Shown here: in pieces, positions 7,453 through 15,610 of the stretch
Layout of the letters: the number at the start of each line of letters is the position of its first letter
How positions within the stretch are numbered: the first letter of the stretch is position 1
The notes under the pieces: generated by a model
The model's database searches: none
What the model saw: the letters and a program-made list of their open reading frames with translations, nothing else
Told to the model about the DNA's origin: nothing
Assembly (NCBI GenBank): GCA_017545325.1
Contig: JAFWOX010000016.1
Span: forward strand, 1 to 61,284
Source: Oscillospiraceae bacterium
GTDB taxonomy: Bacteria > Bacillota_A > Clostridia > Oscillospirales > Oscillospiraceae
Direction of reading: 5' to 3'
DNA length: 61,284 nt
Position numbers and translations under genes: made by a program

Positions 7453-8271
7453 TCAGTCAAAAGCCCCATCCGGGGAGTTGATGATCTGCTTGAGCTCCGC
7501 CATGGTGATATCTCCGCTGACGGAGGTAGCGTAATTCTTTGTGTACCAGACGACGGTGATGGTTCCGGCGTTCTTGAACATGTAGTGCACCCCGCCGCCG
7601 GAAGGGTATTGTGCCGCCGCGCTCCCCTCCGCCTGGTACACTGCGGTTTTGAAGCCTTCGATGGGGGTGACGGTGATGCTGAGCCGCTGGTCGTTCCGGG
7701 CATACTGCTCCATCAGGACCAGGGGGTCTTCGCTGACGCGGGACTCCGTGATGACGAAGCCCTCCGGCAGCTTCCCGGGATAGACCGGCTCCGTGATCCC
7801 CAGCTCCGCCAGTGTTTTCAAGATGGGTCCTTCCCCAGAAACCTCCATTGCCGCGGGTTCATACCGCTCTGTCGCAGCGTTCCACCAGGGCACCCAGGCC
7901 ACCAGCCCCAGGGAGTCCGCCGCAAGGGCGGCCCCTGCCAGGAGGACCACCGCCACCGCGGCGATGAGGACGCTTCTTGCCGCGGCGCGGTATCTTCCGG
8001 CTTTTGCGGCGGCCTTCTTCCTCGCCGCCTGCGCGCAGCACTGGGCGATCTCCTCCTCATGGACCCGGGAGAACCGCTTCCAGGATTCCTCAGCCGTATG
8101 GGCAAACTCCGCAGGCCGCTTCTCCCCCAGGGCTTCCCCGAGCCGCTCCAGCTCCATATACACCGTTTCGTCGATCTCATCCGTATAGAAGAAGGCTTCC
8201 CGGTACCGCTGCTCCAGCTCCTCCGCCGTCATCTTCGCGTATTCCTGTTCCCGGTTCTTATTCGCTTTCAT
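7453..8271 (-). CDS. DUF4367 membrane protein, putative anti-sigma/accessory factor
   Basis: A 272-residue protein: a charged cytoplasmic N-terminal region of about 105 residues, one membrane helix (SVLIAAVAVVLLAGAALAA), and an extracytoplasmic domain with the DUF4367 features LPEGFVITES and VHYMFKNAGTITVVWYTKN near the C-terminus. The ATG at 8271 follows GGGAGGAAG; the frame is open further upstream but overlaps the sigma gene. It is 14 bases downstream of an ECF sigma gene, and such pairs usually act as regulator and membrane-bound partner. No HXXXCXXC zinc anti-sigma motif is visible, so the mode of sigma control is inferred from position only. Confidence 0.75.
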   Translation of the reverse strand: MKANKNREQEYAKMTAEELEQRYREAFFYTDEIDETVYMELERLGEALGEKRPAEFAHTAEESWKRFSRVHEEEIAQCCAQAARKKAAAKAGRYRAAARSVLIAAVAVVLLAGAALAADSLGLVAWVPWWNAATERYEPAAMEVSGEGPILKTLAELGITEPVYPGKLPEGFVITESRVSEDPLVLMEQYARNDQRLSITVTPIEGFKTAVYQAEGSAAAQYPSGGGVHYMFKNAGTITVVWYTKNYATSVSGDITMAELKQIINSPDGAFD

Positions 8272-8285
8272 TTTCTTCCTCCCGC

Positions 8286-8846
8286 TCAAAGCAGCCCATC
8301 CCGCTCCATCGCGGCCTTCAGATGCGCTTTCGCGCGCTGGATCCGCTTGCTGCATGCCTCCATATCGATTCCCAGCTCCCGGGCCAGGTCCTTCTGGGAC
8401 CAGCCCTCCAGATAAAAGCGGATCAGAAGGCGAAGCTCTTCATCGCTCACCAGCCCGCGATACAGCGTTGCCGGATCCTCCTCATCCTGATAATTCTCCC
8501 GATCTGCCGTTCCCGCTACCTGCAGCTTTTCCATGACCAGGACAGCCTGCTTTTTTCTTCGCAGATGATGGCCGATCACATTTCGCAGGATCTGCATCAG
8601 ATAAGCCCCGGGGCTGCTGCAGGCTTTGAGGGCGTCTATGCGCCGGATGGCGATGAGGAAGGTCTCCTGGAGCCAGTCCTCCACCGCTTCGCCGCGAAAG
8701 CCCAGATTCCAGGCTGCCCTCTGCAGCGCAGGATAATGGTTCAGATACAGCTCCTGGATATACCTCCGCTCCGCGCTTTCCAGCTCCTGCCGCTTTGATC
8801 TGTTCTGGTCCTCCGCCGCGTCCTCCGGGTTGAACAAGGCCCTCAC
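8286..8846 (-). CDS. ECF-type RNA polymerase sigma factor
   Basis: A 186-residue sigma-70 family protein. Region 2 covers about residues 30-95 with EDWLQETFLIAIRRID and the PGAYLMQILRNVIGHHLRRKK segment; region 4 lies near the C-terminus with SDEELRLLIRFYLEGWSQKDLARELGIDMEACSKRIQRAKAHLK, a clear helix-turn-helix. The start is GTG at 8846, 0-2 bases off a GGAAGGAA Shine-Dalgarno; other starts are less well placed. It heads the DUF4367-DUF6273-permease gene row and probably drives that row in response to an envelope signal. Confidence 0.88.
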   Translation of the reverse strand: MRALFNPEDAAEDQNRSKRQELESAERRYIQELYLNHYPALQRAAWNLGFRGEAVEDWLQETFLIAIRRIDALKACSSPGAYLMQILRNVIGHHLRRKKQAVLVMEKLQVAGTADRENYQDEEDPATLYRGLVSDEELRLLIRFYLEGWSQKDLARELGIDMEACSKRIQRAKAHLKAAMERDGLL

Positions 8847-8950
8847 TTCCTTCCGTAGCCCCTCTATTCTTTATGTTCCGCGAGAGGGGGAAAATCGGAC
8901 AGGGTATTCGTGGTTTTCTGAAAAAACCGTTATTTTCATCGGAAATACAG

Positions 8951-8992
8951 AAAAAAGCACCCCGGCGGAAAACAAGGTTTCCGCCGGGGTGC
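8951..8992 (-). terminator. intrinsic terminator after degV (first copy)
   Basis: GCACCCCGGCGGAAA pairs perfectly with TTTCCGCCGGGGTGC across a six-base loop; on the minus strand it is followed by six T. It begins 11 bases after the DegV stop. Confidence 0.9.
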
Positions 8993-9002
8993 GATATCGC
9001 GT

Positions 9003-9848
9003 TCATTTCCTGAAGAACAGGATCCCCAGGCAGCCGGGGCCGCAGTGGTTGGAGACCGTACAGCCCGCCCGGGTGCTCAGCACCGTCTCGAAGGGGGCCA
9101 GCTCCTGCACCAGCTCCCGCACGGCCATCCGCCGCTCCTCCCCGGCCATGCAGTCGGTGATGAAGATGCGGCGGTAGTCGATATCCGTCCGCCCGTCCAG
9201 CCGGTCATGCACATACTGGGTCAGGACCTTATCAAAGCTGCCCCGGTACTTCTTCCCCACCCCCATGGCGCCGCTGCGCAGCTCGATGCAGGGGGAGAGC
9301 TTCAGCAGGTTGGCGCCCAGGGCGGCCACGGCGCTGCACCGGCCTCCCATGCGCATATACCGCAGGGTGCTGAGGACGAAGCTGGTCTCCACCTTGCTCC
9401 GCCGCTCCTCCAGGATACGCAGGATCTCCTCCGGCCGTTCCCCGGCCTCCGCCAGCTCCGCGGCGTCCATCACCAAATGGCCCATGCCGCTGGACAGGTT
9501 TTCGGAATCCAGCACAAAGACGTTGTCCACCTCGGCGGCGGCGATCTTCGCATTCTGATGGCAGGCGGAAAAGCCGGAGCCGATGTTCACATGGATCACC
9601 GCGTCCGCCTCCTCCCGGGCCTTCCGGAAGGCTGCCTCATACTCTCCCACGCTGACGGCCGCGGTATGACAGAGGGTTCCGTCCTCGTCCGCATACCGGA
9701 AGAGCTCCGTCGGTGTGATATCCACTCCGTCGATGAAATCCTGTCCGTTATTCCGTCCGATATGCAGGGGGGTGACGGTGATATGGTGCTGCAGGATCTG
9801 CTCCTGCTCCAGGTCACAGGTGCTGTCCGCCGTGATCTTGATCTTCAT
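9003..9848 (-). CDS. DegV family fatty-acid-binding protein
   Basis: A 281-residue cytoplasmic protein with the DegV fold: N-terminal ITADSTCDL, the central IGSGFSACHQNAKIAA fatty-acid pocket strand, LRYMRMGGRCSAVAALGANLL near residue 170, and the C-terminal NHCGPGCLGILFF. DegV/FakB proteins carry fatty acids to a kinase (FakA) for phospholipid synthesis; no kinase gene is in this window. The start at 9848 is preferred over an ATG four codons upstream because of spacing from GGAG, but this is a close call. It stands alone between a terminator and an AT-rich leader. Confidence 0.88.
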   Translation of the reverse strand: MKIKITADSTCDLEQEQILQHHITVTPLHIGRNNGQDFIDGVDITPTELFRYADEDGTLCHTAAVSVGEYEAAFRKAREEADAVIHVNIGSGFSACHQNAKIAAAEVDNVFVLDSENLSSGMGHLVMDAAELAEAGERPEEILRILEERRSKVETSFVLSTLRYMRMGGRCSAVAALGANLLKLSPCIELRSGAMGVGKKYRGSFDKVLTQYVHDRLDGRTDIDYRRIFITDCMAGEERRMAVRELVQELAPFETVLSTRAGCTVSNHCGPGCLGILFFRK

Positions 9849-9948
9849 GTATCCATTCACTCCAGGATCGCCCGCTGACCGCGGGGTGATTATTTATGCA
9901 GAACACAGGATGCAGTATACCATATCCCCGGGGATATGACAACCGGGA

Positions 9949-10956
9949 TCAAGCCACCATTTCCAGGAATTTCGCCAGGGCTGCCCGATAGTCCTCCCCG
10001 GACTCCGCCCACAGGAGACGATGGCCGCCCTTCAGCCCGACGCCGTCCCGCTCCCCGCCCCAGGCGTCCCTCACCTGCCGGGTGAGCTGGGGATCCAGGA
10101 AGCCGTCGTCCTCCCCCCATACCAGCAGAGCGGGGATACGGCAGTTGGCCGCGGCGGCGGGGAGATCCACGCTCTCCGGCAGGAAGCCCAGCTTCTGCCG
10201 GATCTGGGCGTCCAGGAAGCGAAGGAGGAGGGGGTTTCCCAGGCCGAAGAGCTTCTTCACCATGGTCCCGGCGTCCGTCCCCATATTGGCATACAGGCTC
10301 TCGGCAACGATCCCGTCTACGCCGGCCCCGGCGAGCTCCGGGTTCGCCGCCAGGAAAACCGCGGCGGCGGCTCCGGTCCCCCGCCCCTGGATGACCAGGG
10401 TCTTCCGGTCCAACCCCAGGGCAAGGATCAGGTCATACAGGTCGAACTGCTCATATACGCCGTAGGTGCAGGGGATCCGCCCCTCATCCCCGGCGCCGTA
10501 GCTCCGGAGCTGGGGGATCAGCACATCCCAGCCCTGATCCCACCAGAAGGAGGCCCAATACCGCACGTCCCCCGCCCCCTCCTGGAAGCCGTGGAGAAGG
10601 ATGACGGTGCGGTCTGACGCCTGGGTATACAAGTCATAGCTCAGGGTGATCCCGGCGGCTTCCCCGAACCAGGGAACGATGCTCTCGGTCTTCCAGCTCC
10701 CCTGCTTCAGGGCCTTGCCCTGGGTCCATTCCTCCCCCTCCCGGAGAAGGGCGTCGTACCGCTCCTGCGTCTCTCCCTCCAGCTTCACCCCTTCGGCGGA
10801 GCTCATGAGCTCGGCGGCGTTCCGCCGGAGGAAGCCCAGGTCGAAGATGGTGGAGGCGGTGTTGTACTGCCCCCAGATGAGGAAGCCCAAGCCCGCCAGG
10901 ACCGCCAGGACCAGGAGCAGCCAGAAATTCCGTTTCTCATGCTTTTCCCGGTTCAT
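9949..10956 (-). CDS. alpha/beta hydrolase-fold protein, nucleophile serine absent
   Basis: A 335-residue protein with one N-terminal membrane helix (about residues 11-28) and an alpha/beta hydrolase domain: oxyanion strand VILLHGFQEGAG near residue 118, nucleophile-elbow position QGRGTGAAAA at 190-199, acid loop WGEDDGFLDP near 275 and histidine loop KGGHRLLW near 308. The elbow should read G-x-S-x-G but reads G-R-G-T-G, so the serine is glycine 193. Either the protein is not a classical hydrolase or another residue serves. It is the last gene of a unit with cysK, 12 bases downstream of it, and has a good AAAGGAG ribosome site. Confidence 0.8.
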   Translation of the reverse strand: MNREKHEKRNFWLLLVLAVLAGLGFLIWGQYNTASTIFDLGFLRRNAAELMSSAEGVKLEGETQERYDALLREGEEWTQGKALKQGSWKTESIVPWFGEAAGITLSYDLYTQASDRTVILLHGFQEGAGDVRYWASFWWDQGWDVLIPQLRSYGAGDEGRIPCTYGVYEQFDLYDLILALGLDRKTLVIQGRGTGAAAAVFLAANPELAGAGVDGIVAESLYANMGTDAGTMVKKLFGLGNPLLLRFLDAQIRQKLGFLPESVDLPAAAANCRIPALLVWGEDDGFLDPQLTRQVRDAWGGERDGVGLKGGHRLLWAESGEDYRAALAKFLEMVA

Positions 10957-10968
10957 TTTTCCGCTCCT

Positions 10969-11895
10969 TTACTGAAACAGGGGGGTGGAGAAATACCGTT
11001 CCCCCGTATCCGGCAGGACAGTGACCACCCGTTTCCCCTTCCCCAGGCGCTTCGCCAGGGCCAGGGCCGCGGCCACATTGGTGCCCGCGGAGATGCCGCA
11101 CAGGAGCCCCTCCTCCCGGGCCAGGGCCTTGGCGGTGCTGAGCGCCTCGTCATCGGAGACCACATAAACCTCCTCATAGATCTCCCGATCCAGATTATCC
11201 GGGATGAGGCCGTCCCCGATGCCCATCTGCAGATGAGACCCTACGTTGCCCCCCGCCAGGATGGCGGCGTTCTCCGGCTCCACGGCCCAGATGGTGATAT
11301 CCGGATTCAGGGCCTTCAGGGTCTCCCCGATGCCGGAGAGGGTGCCGCCGGTGCCTACCCCGGAGCAGAAGCCATGGATGGGGCCCGCCACCTGCTCCAG
11401 GATCTCCTGGGCCGTATGGTACTTGTGCACCAGGGGATTGTTGGGGTTGGAGAACTGCTGGGGGATCCAGACCTTGGGATCCTTTTCCCCCATTTCGTTC
11501 GCCCGGCGGATGCACTCCGCGATGCAGTCCCCGATATTCCCGGCGTCATGCACCAGCACCACCTCCGCCCCGTAATGCTCCACCAGGAGCCGCCGCTCGG
11601 CGGAGACGGAGTCCGGCATGATGATGACGGTGCGGTAACCCCGCACGGCGCCCACCAGCGCCAGGCCGACGCCCTGATTCCCGCTGGTGGGCTCCACGAT
11701 CACCGTGTCCGGTCCGATCTGACCCGCCTGCTCCGCGGCCAGGATCATGTTATAGGCCGTGCGGGTCTTGATGGAGCCGCCCACGTTGAGCCCCTCATAT
11801 TTCACCAGGATCTCCGCTCCCTCCGGGTCCGGCAGCCGCCGGAGCCGGATCATGGGGGTATGGCCGATAGCCTCCAGAATATTGTCGTATACCAT
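10969..11895 (-). CDS. cysK: cysteine synthase (O-acetylserine sulfhydrylase), PLP-dependent
   Basis: A 308-residue fold-type II PLP enzyme that makes cysteine from O-acetylserine and sulfide. Visible: the PLP lysine in NVGGSIKTRTA (about residue 43), the substrate loop EPTSGNQGVGLAL near 68, the phosphate-binding GVGTGGTLSGIG near 175, and GISAGTN near 265. Wording around the lysine (GGSIKTRT instead of GGSVKDR) is typical of a clostridial subgroup, so a related PLP synthase is possible. It follows rnfB after a hairpin and precedes an alpha/beta hydrolase gene. Confidence 0.85.
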   Translation of the reverse strand: MVYDNILEAIGHTPMIRLRRLPDPEGAEILVKYEGLNVGGSIKTRTAYNMILAAEQAGQIGPDTVIVEPTSGNQGVGLALVGAVRGYRTVIIMPDSVSAERRLLVEHYGAEVVLVHDAGNIGDCIAECIRRANEMGEKDPKVWIPQQFSNPNNPLVHKYHTAQEILEQVAGPIHGFCSGVGTGGTLSGIGETLKALNPDITIWAVEPENAAILAGGNVGSHLQMGIGDGLIPDNLDREIYEEVYVVSDDEALSTAKALAREEGLLCGISAGTNVAAALALAKRLGKGKRVVTVLPDTGERYFSTPLFQ

Positions 11896-11919
11896 ATTTC
11901 CTACTCCTGCAAAGTGATT

Positions 11920-11945
11920 CCAGGGGAGGGATCCCCCTCCCCTGG
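11920..11945 (-). terminator. hairpin between rnfB and cysK (weak terminator or processing site)
   Basis: An 11-base perfect inverted repeat (CCAGGGGAGGG/CCCTCCCCTGG) with a four-base loop, 17 bases after the rnfB stop on the minus strand. There is no proper T run, so it may attenuate transcription into cysK or protect the rnf message rather than stop it fully. Confidence 0.55.
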
Positions 11946-11961
11946 CAAACGAAGATCGAGA

Positions 11962-12780
11962 TCAGGCCCCGGGGCGCTTGGTCAGATCCGGATGGGGCAT
12001 ATAGATCAGCTTCCGGGGACACTTTTCCGCGCAGATGCCGCAGTTCTGACACTTGGAATAATCCTTGACGGAGACGTTGTCCACCACGTGGATGGCGTTA
12101 TGCGGACAGTTTTTCTCGCAGAGGTGGCAGCCCAGACATCCGCTCTCGCATACCTTGCGGGTGATGCCGCCCTTATCCGTATTGGCGCAGGGGACCGCTC
12201 CCTCGAAGCCAAAGGGCACGGAGACGATCAGGTGCTTGGGGCAGACCTCGGCGCAGGCCATGCAGCCCCGGCACTGCTCCGGGTCCACCTTCGCCACCCC
12301 GTCCACGATATGCAGCGCGCCGAAGCGGCAGGCCTTCACGCAGCTGCCGAAGCCCAGGCAGCCGTAGGCGCAGGCGCGCTGCCCGCCGCCGATGGCCTGG
12401 GCGGCCACGGTGCAGTCCTGCAGCCCATTGTATGCGTACTTCACCTGGGCCTTGTCGCCGCCGCTGCAGCGGACGAAGGCCACCGTATGCGCCATCTCCA
12501 CCGCTTCCACGCCCATGATCCCGGCGATCTGCCTGACCCCCTCCTGTCCGGCGGGGACGCATCGATCGATGGGCGCGCCGTCCCGCACGATGGCGGCGGC
12601 ATAGGCTGCGCAGCCCGCATACCCGCAGCCTCCGCAGTTGGCGCCGTTGAGACAGGCGGCGACCTTTTCCTCCCGCTCATCCGTCTTCACATAGAAGACC
12701 CGGGAGGAGATGGCCAGCAGCAGGCCGAAGAAGGCGCCCAGCCCGCCCAGCACCGCCACGGCGATCCAAACATTCGTCAT
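11962..12780 (-). CDS. rnfB: Rnf complex subunit B, iron-sulfur protein
   Basis: A 272-residue subunit of the ferredoxin:NAD oxidoreductase that couples electron flow to ion pumping. One N-terminal membrane anchor (about residues 5-27) is followed by the CxxxCxxC-type cluster CLNGANCGGCGYAGC (about 43-57), and several CxxCxxCxxxC ferredoxin motifs near 163, 199, and 230 onward (CLGCHLCEKNCP, CQNCGICAEKCP). It accepts electrons from ferredoxin at the inner membrane face. It is the last gene of rnfCDGEAB, 14 bases after rnfA with an AGGAGG site. Confidence 0.95.
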   Translation of the reverse strand: MTNVWIAVAVLGGLGAFFGLLLAISSRVFYVKTDEREEKVAACLNGANCGGCGYAGCAAYAAAIVRDGAPIDRCVPAGQEGVRQIAGIMGVEAVEMAHTVAFVRCSGGDKAQVKYAYNGLQDCTVAAQAIGGGQRACAYGCLGFGSCVKACRFGALHIVDGVAKVDPEQCRGCMACAEVCPKHLIVSVPFGFEGAVPCANTDKGGITRKVCESGCLGCHLCEKNCPHNAIHVVDNVSVKDYSKCQNCGICAEKCPRKLIYMPHPDLTKRPGA

Positions 12781-12794
12781 GCTCTATCCTCCTC

Positions 12795-13385
12795 TCAGAA
12801 GACCTTCAGGCCGGAGAAGCCCATGAAGGCCAGGGCCAGCAGGCCCGCGGAGATCAGGGCGATGGGGAAGCCCTCAAAGCTCTTGGGACAATCCGACGTG
12901 AGATCCAGCCGCTCCCGCACGGAGGCGAAGAGGACGATGGCCACCAGAAAGCCGACGCCGCCGGTGACGCCGTATACCAGGCTGGAGAGAAAATCATAAT
13001 TCTTCTGGGTGTTCAGCAGCACCACCCCCAGCACCGCGCAGTTGGTGGTGATGAGGGGCAGGTAGATGCCCAGGGCCTGGTACAGGCCGGGCAGGCTCTT
13101 CTTCAGGAACATCTCCACAAACTGCACCAGGGCCGCGATCACCAGGATATAGGCCACGGTCTGCATATAGGCGAGGCCCAGGGGAATCAGGAGAAGGGTG
13201 TTCACCAGCCAGCAGAAGACGCTGGCCAGGGCCATGACGAAGGTCACCGCCAGGCCCATGCCCAGGGCGGTTTCCGTCTTCCGGGAAACTCCCAGGAAGG
13301 GGCAAATGCCTAAAAACTGGGAAAAGATGAAGTTTTCGATGAGGATCGCCCCCAGGGCGATGGATACCAGACCGGTCAGGCTCAT
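12795..13385 (-). CDS. rnfA: Rnf complex membrane subunit A
   Basis: A 196-residue integral membrane subunit with about six helices, beginning MSLTGLVSIALGAILIENF. Conserved SQFLGICPFLGVSRK and TTNCAVLGVVLLN carry the cysteines that hold a membrane-embedded iron-sulfur cluster between RnfA and RnfE. The ATG at 13385 overlaps the rnfE stop by 4 bases; the open frame extends much further upstream but in the shadow of rnfE. Length and topology are normal for RnfA. Confidence 0.95.
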   Translation of the reverse strand: MSLTGLVSIALGAILIENFIFSQFLGICPFLGVSRKTETALGMGLAVTFVMALASVFCWLVNTLLLIPLGLAYMQTVAYILVIAALVQFVEMFLKKSLPGLYQALGIYLPLITTNCAVLGVVLLNTQKNYDFLSSLVYGVTGGVGFLVAIVLFASVRERLDLTSDCPKSFEGFPIALISAGLLALAFMGFSGLKVF

Positions 13386-14026
13386 CGATCCTCCCCTCCC
13401 TTCTTCCTTTCCTCGCTCTTCCGCAGGAGATACTGCATCAGGGCGATGAGGCAGCCAAGGGTGAGGAAGCCGCCCACGGGCAGCACCAGGAAGGTGGCCG
13501 CCGTGCCCTCCGGCAGGATGCGGATCCCCGCTCCCTCCGGCCCCAGGAGCCCGCCGCCGAAGGTGCCGCTGCCCAGGAATTCCCGGATGACGCACATGAC
13601 GATGAGCACCAGGGTATAGCCGACGCCCTGGAAGATCCCATCCAGCGCGGAAGCGGCGACGCCGTTTTTGGAGGCGAAGGCCTCCGCCCGGGCCAGTATG
13701 ATGCAGTTCACGACGATCAGGGGGATGAACACCCCCAGGCTCTCGGAAAGACTGGGCAGAAAGGCCTGCATCAGCAGGTCCACGATGGTGACGAAGCCCG
13801 CCACCACCACGATATAGCAGGCGATGCGGATGGTGCTGGGGATGATCCTCCGCAGCAGAGAGATCACGATATTGGAGCAGGTGAGGATCACGATGACGCT
13901 CACCCCCATGCCGATACCGTTGAACAGGGTAGTGGTGATGGCCATGGTGGAGCACATGCCCAGGAGCTGCACCAGCACGGGGTTATTGGTCAGGAGACCC
14001 TCCCGGAATTGCTTTTTCACGTTCAT
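13382..14026 (-). CDS. rnfE: Rnf complex membrane subunit E
   Basis: A 214-residue membrane subunit, paralogue of RnfA, with about six helices. NPVLVQLLGMCSTMAIT near the N-terminus and IPLIVVNCIILARAEAFAS near residue 105 hold the cluster cysteines. Typical FREFLGSGT-like segment (IREFLGSGTFGG) is present. The C-terminus is charged (RKSEERKKGGEDR). It is read directly after rnfG with a 3-base gap. Confidence 0.95.
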   Translation of the reverse strand: MNVKKQFREGLLTNNPVLVQLLGMCSTMAITTTLFNGIGMGVSVIVILTCSNIVISLLRRIIPSTIRIACYIVVVAGFVTIVDLLMQAFLPSLSESLGVFIPLIVVNCIILARAEAFASKNGVAASALDGIFQGVGYTLVLIVMCVIREFLGSGTFGGGLLGPEGAGIRILPEGTAATFLVLPVGGFLTLGCLIALMQYLLRKSEERKKGGEDR

Positions 14027-14029
14027 GCC

Positions 14030-14587
14030 TTACTGCCCCCCTTCCTTGATCAGTTCCCCCGCCGCGGCCAGGGCCGCGTTCACCCCGTTCGTCACGGCGG
14101 TGGAGGTGACGGTGGCGCCGGTGAGGGCGTCGATCTCGCCCCCCTGCTTCCGGAGCCTGACGCTTCCGCTCCTGCCGACATACTGGCTGCGGAAGCTCTC
14201 CCGGGCGGCGTTGGCCCCTAGGCCGGAGGTTTCGGACATGGTAACGATGCTCACGCCGGTGACCTTCCCGGAGGTATCCACGCCCACCAGCATATCGATG
14301 GTCCCGCCGAAGCCGGAGGGGGTCACCTCGATGACCCAGCCTTCGTCCCCGGCCTTGAACACCGTCTTGACCAGAGGCTCGCCCTCATACAGGACCTGGC
14401 TGTACTCGTTGGACGGCAGCACCGCCTTCATGGCGGCCTCGATCTTCCGGGACTTATGTTCTTCGATAGGATCGGCGGTCACCTTGTTCACCAGCCCCAG
14501 CAGGAAGGCGACGGCGGCGCCGAAGAGGAGGAGGGTGAGCAGGGTCCGGAGCATGCCGGGACCGGAGCGGCGGGTCTCTTCTTTCAT
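14030..14587 (-). CDS. rnfG: Rnf complex subunit G, flavin-carrying
   Basis: A 185-residue subunit with one N-terminal membrane helix and an extracytoplasmic FMN-binding domain. SETSGLGANA near residue 122 and DALTGATVTSTAV near 155 form the flavin site; the threonine of the TGAT motif is where FMN is covalently attached in characterised members. Start overlaps the rnfD stop by 4 bases. Confidence 0.95.
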   Translation of the reverse strand: MKEETRRSGPGMLRTLLTLLLFGAAVAFLLGLVNKVTADPIEEHKSRKIEAAMKAVLPSNEYSQVLYEGEPLVKTVFKAGDEGWVIEVTPSGFGGTIDMLVGVDTSGKVTGVSIVTMSETSGLGANAARESFRSQYVGRSGSVRLRKQGGEIDALTGATVTSTAVTNGVNAALAAAGELIKEGGQ

Positions 14588-15606
14588 TTCGCCGCCTCCT
14601 TCCCCTTCTTCTCCTTCACCGCGCCGAAGCGCTTGGGCGGCAGGGCTTTATCCAGCAGCCATACCGCGGCGTTCATGATGAGGATGGCATAGCTGACCCC
14701 CTCCGCATAGGCGCCGAAGCGGCGGATGAAGAGGGTGAGCAGACCGCAGCCCACGCCGTAGACGATCTGGGCCCGGGGATTAACGGGACTGGTGACGTAA
14801 TCCGTCGCCATGAAGAAGGCGCCCAGGATCACGCCGCCGGAGCAGAGCTGCCACCCCGTCCACAGCAGCCGGGGATTCCCCTGAGGGAAGAGAAAACTGA
14901 TCACCGCGACGGTGAGGAGGAAGCTCAGGGGGATGCGCAGGGTGATGACCCGGCGGATGAGCAGATAGACGGCGCCCAGCAGCAGGGCGAAGGTGCTGAT
15001 CTCCCCCAGGGATCCCCCCACCTGGCCCAGAAAGCTCTGGAGCAGGGTGACTCCCTCCGGCAGCCTGCCGCCGGCCATGTCCGCCAGGGGCGTGGCCCGG
15101 GTGACGGCGTCAGCGGCGGAGAGCTGGAAGAAGCCCGTATAGCTCAGGGGCTCCATCCAGGTCGTCATGGCCACCGGCCAGGAGAAAAGGAATACCCGGC
15201 CCGCCAGGGCGGGATTCATGAAGTTTTTCCCCAGGCCGCCGAACAGCTCCTTCACCACCACGATGGCGAAAAAGTCTCCGATGATGAGGATCCACAGGGG
15301 GATGGTCGCCGGCAGGCAGAAGGCCAGCAGGGTGCCTGTGACCAGCGCGGACAGGTCCCCGATGCTTTGGGGCTTCTTCAGCAGCTTCCGGTAGGCCCAC
15401 TCGAAGAAGACGCAGGCGGCGCAGCTCACCAGGGTCGCCAGGATGGCCCGGAAGCCGAACATATAGGCCGCCACGCCCAGGGCGGGAACCAGGGCGATGA
15501 GCACATCCAGCATGATGGAGCGGGTGTCCTCGTCGCTGCGGATATGGGGGGATACCGAGATAGAGAGCAGGCGCTGCTTCGCCTTTTCCTGATCCATGTC
15601 TGCCAC
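14584..15606 (-). CDS. rnfD: Rnf complex membrane subunit D, flavin-carrying
   Basis: A 340-residue integral membrane subunit with about ten helices. SPHIRSDEDTRSIM near the start and KNFMNPALAGRVFL near residue 128 are family signatures; the covalent FMN threonine is expected in DAVTRATPLADM near 163. The C-terminus is a basic tail. Start could be at 15606 or three codons later; the first is kept because of its fit to the GGAGG site. Four bases separate it from rnfC. Confidence 0.94.
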   Translation of the reverse strand: MADMDQEKAKQRLLSISVSPHIRSDEDTRSIMLDVLIALVPALGVAAYMFGFRAILATLVSCAACVFFEWAYRKLLKKPQSIGDLSALVTGTLLAFCLPATIPLWILIIGDFFAIVVVKELFGGLGKNFMNPALAGRVFLFSWPVAMTTWMEPLSYTGFFQLSAADAVTRATPLADMAGGRLPEGVTLLQSFLGQVGGSLGEISTFALLLGAVYLLIRRVITLRIPLSFLLTVAVISFLFPQGNPRLLWTGWQLCSGGVILGAFFMATDYVTSPVNPRAQIVYGVGCGLLTLFIRRFGAYAEGVSYAILIMNAAVWLLDKALPPKRFGAVKEKKGKEAAK

Positions 15607-15610
15607 CTCC

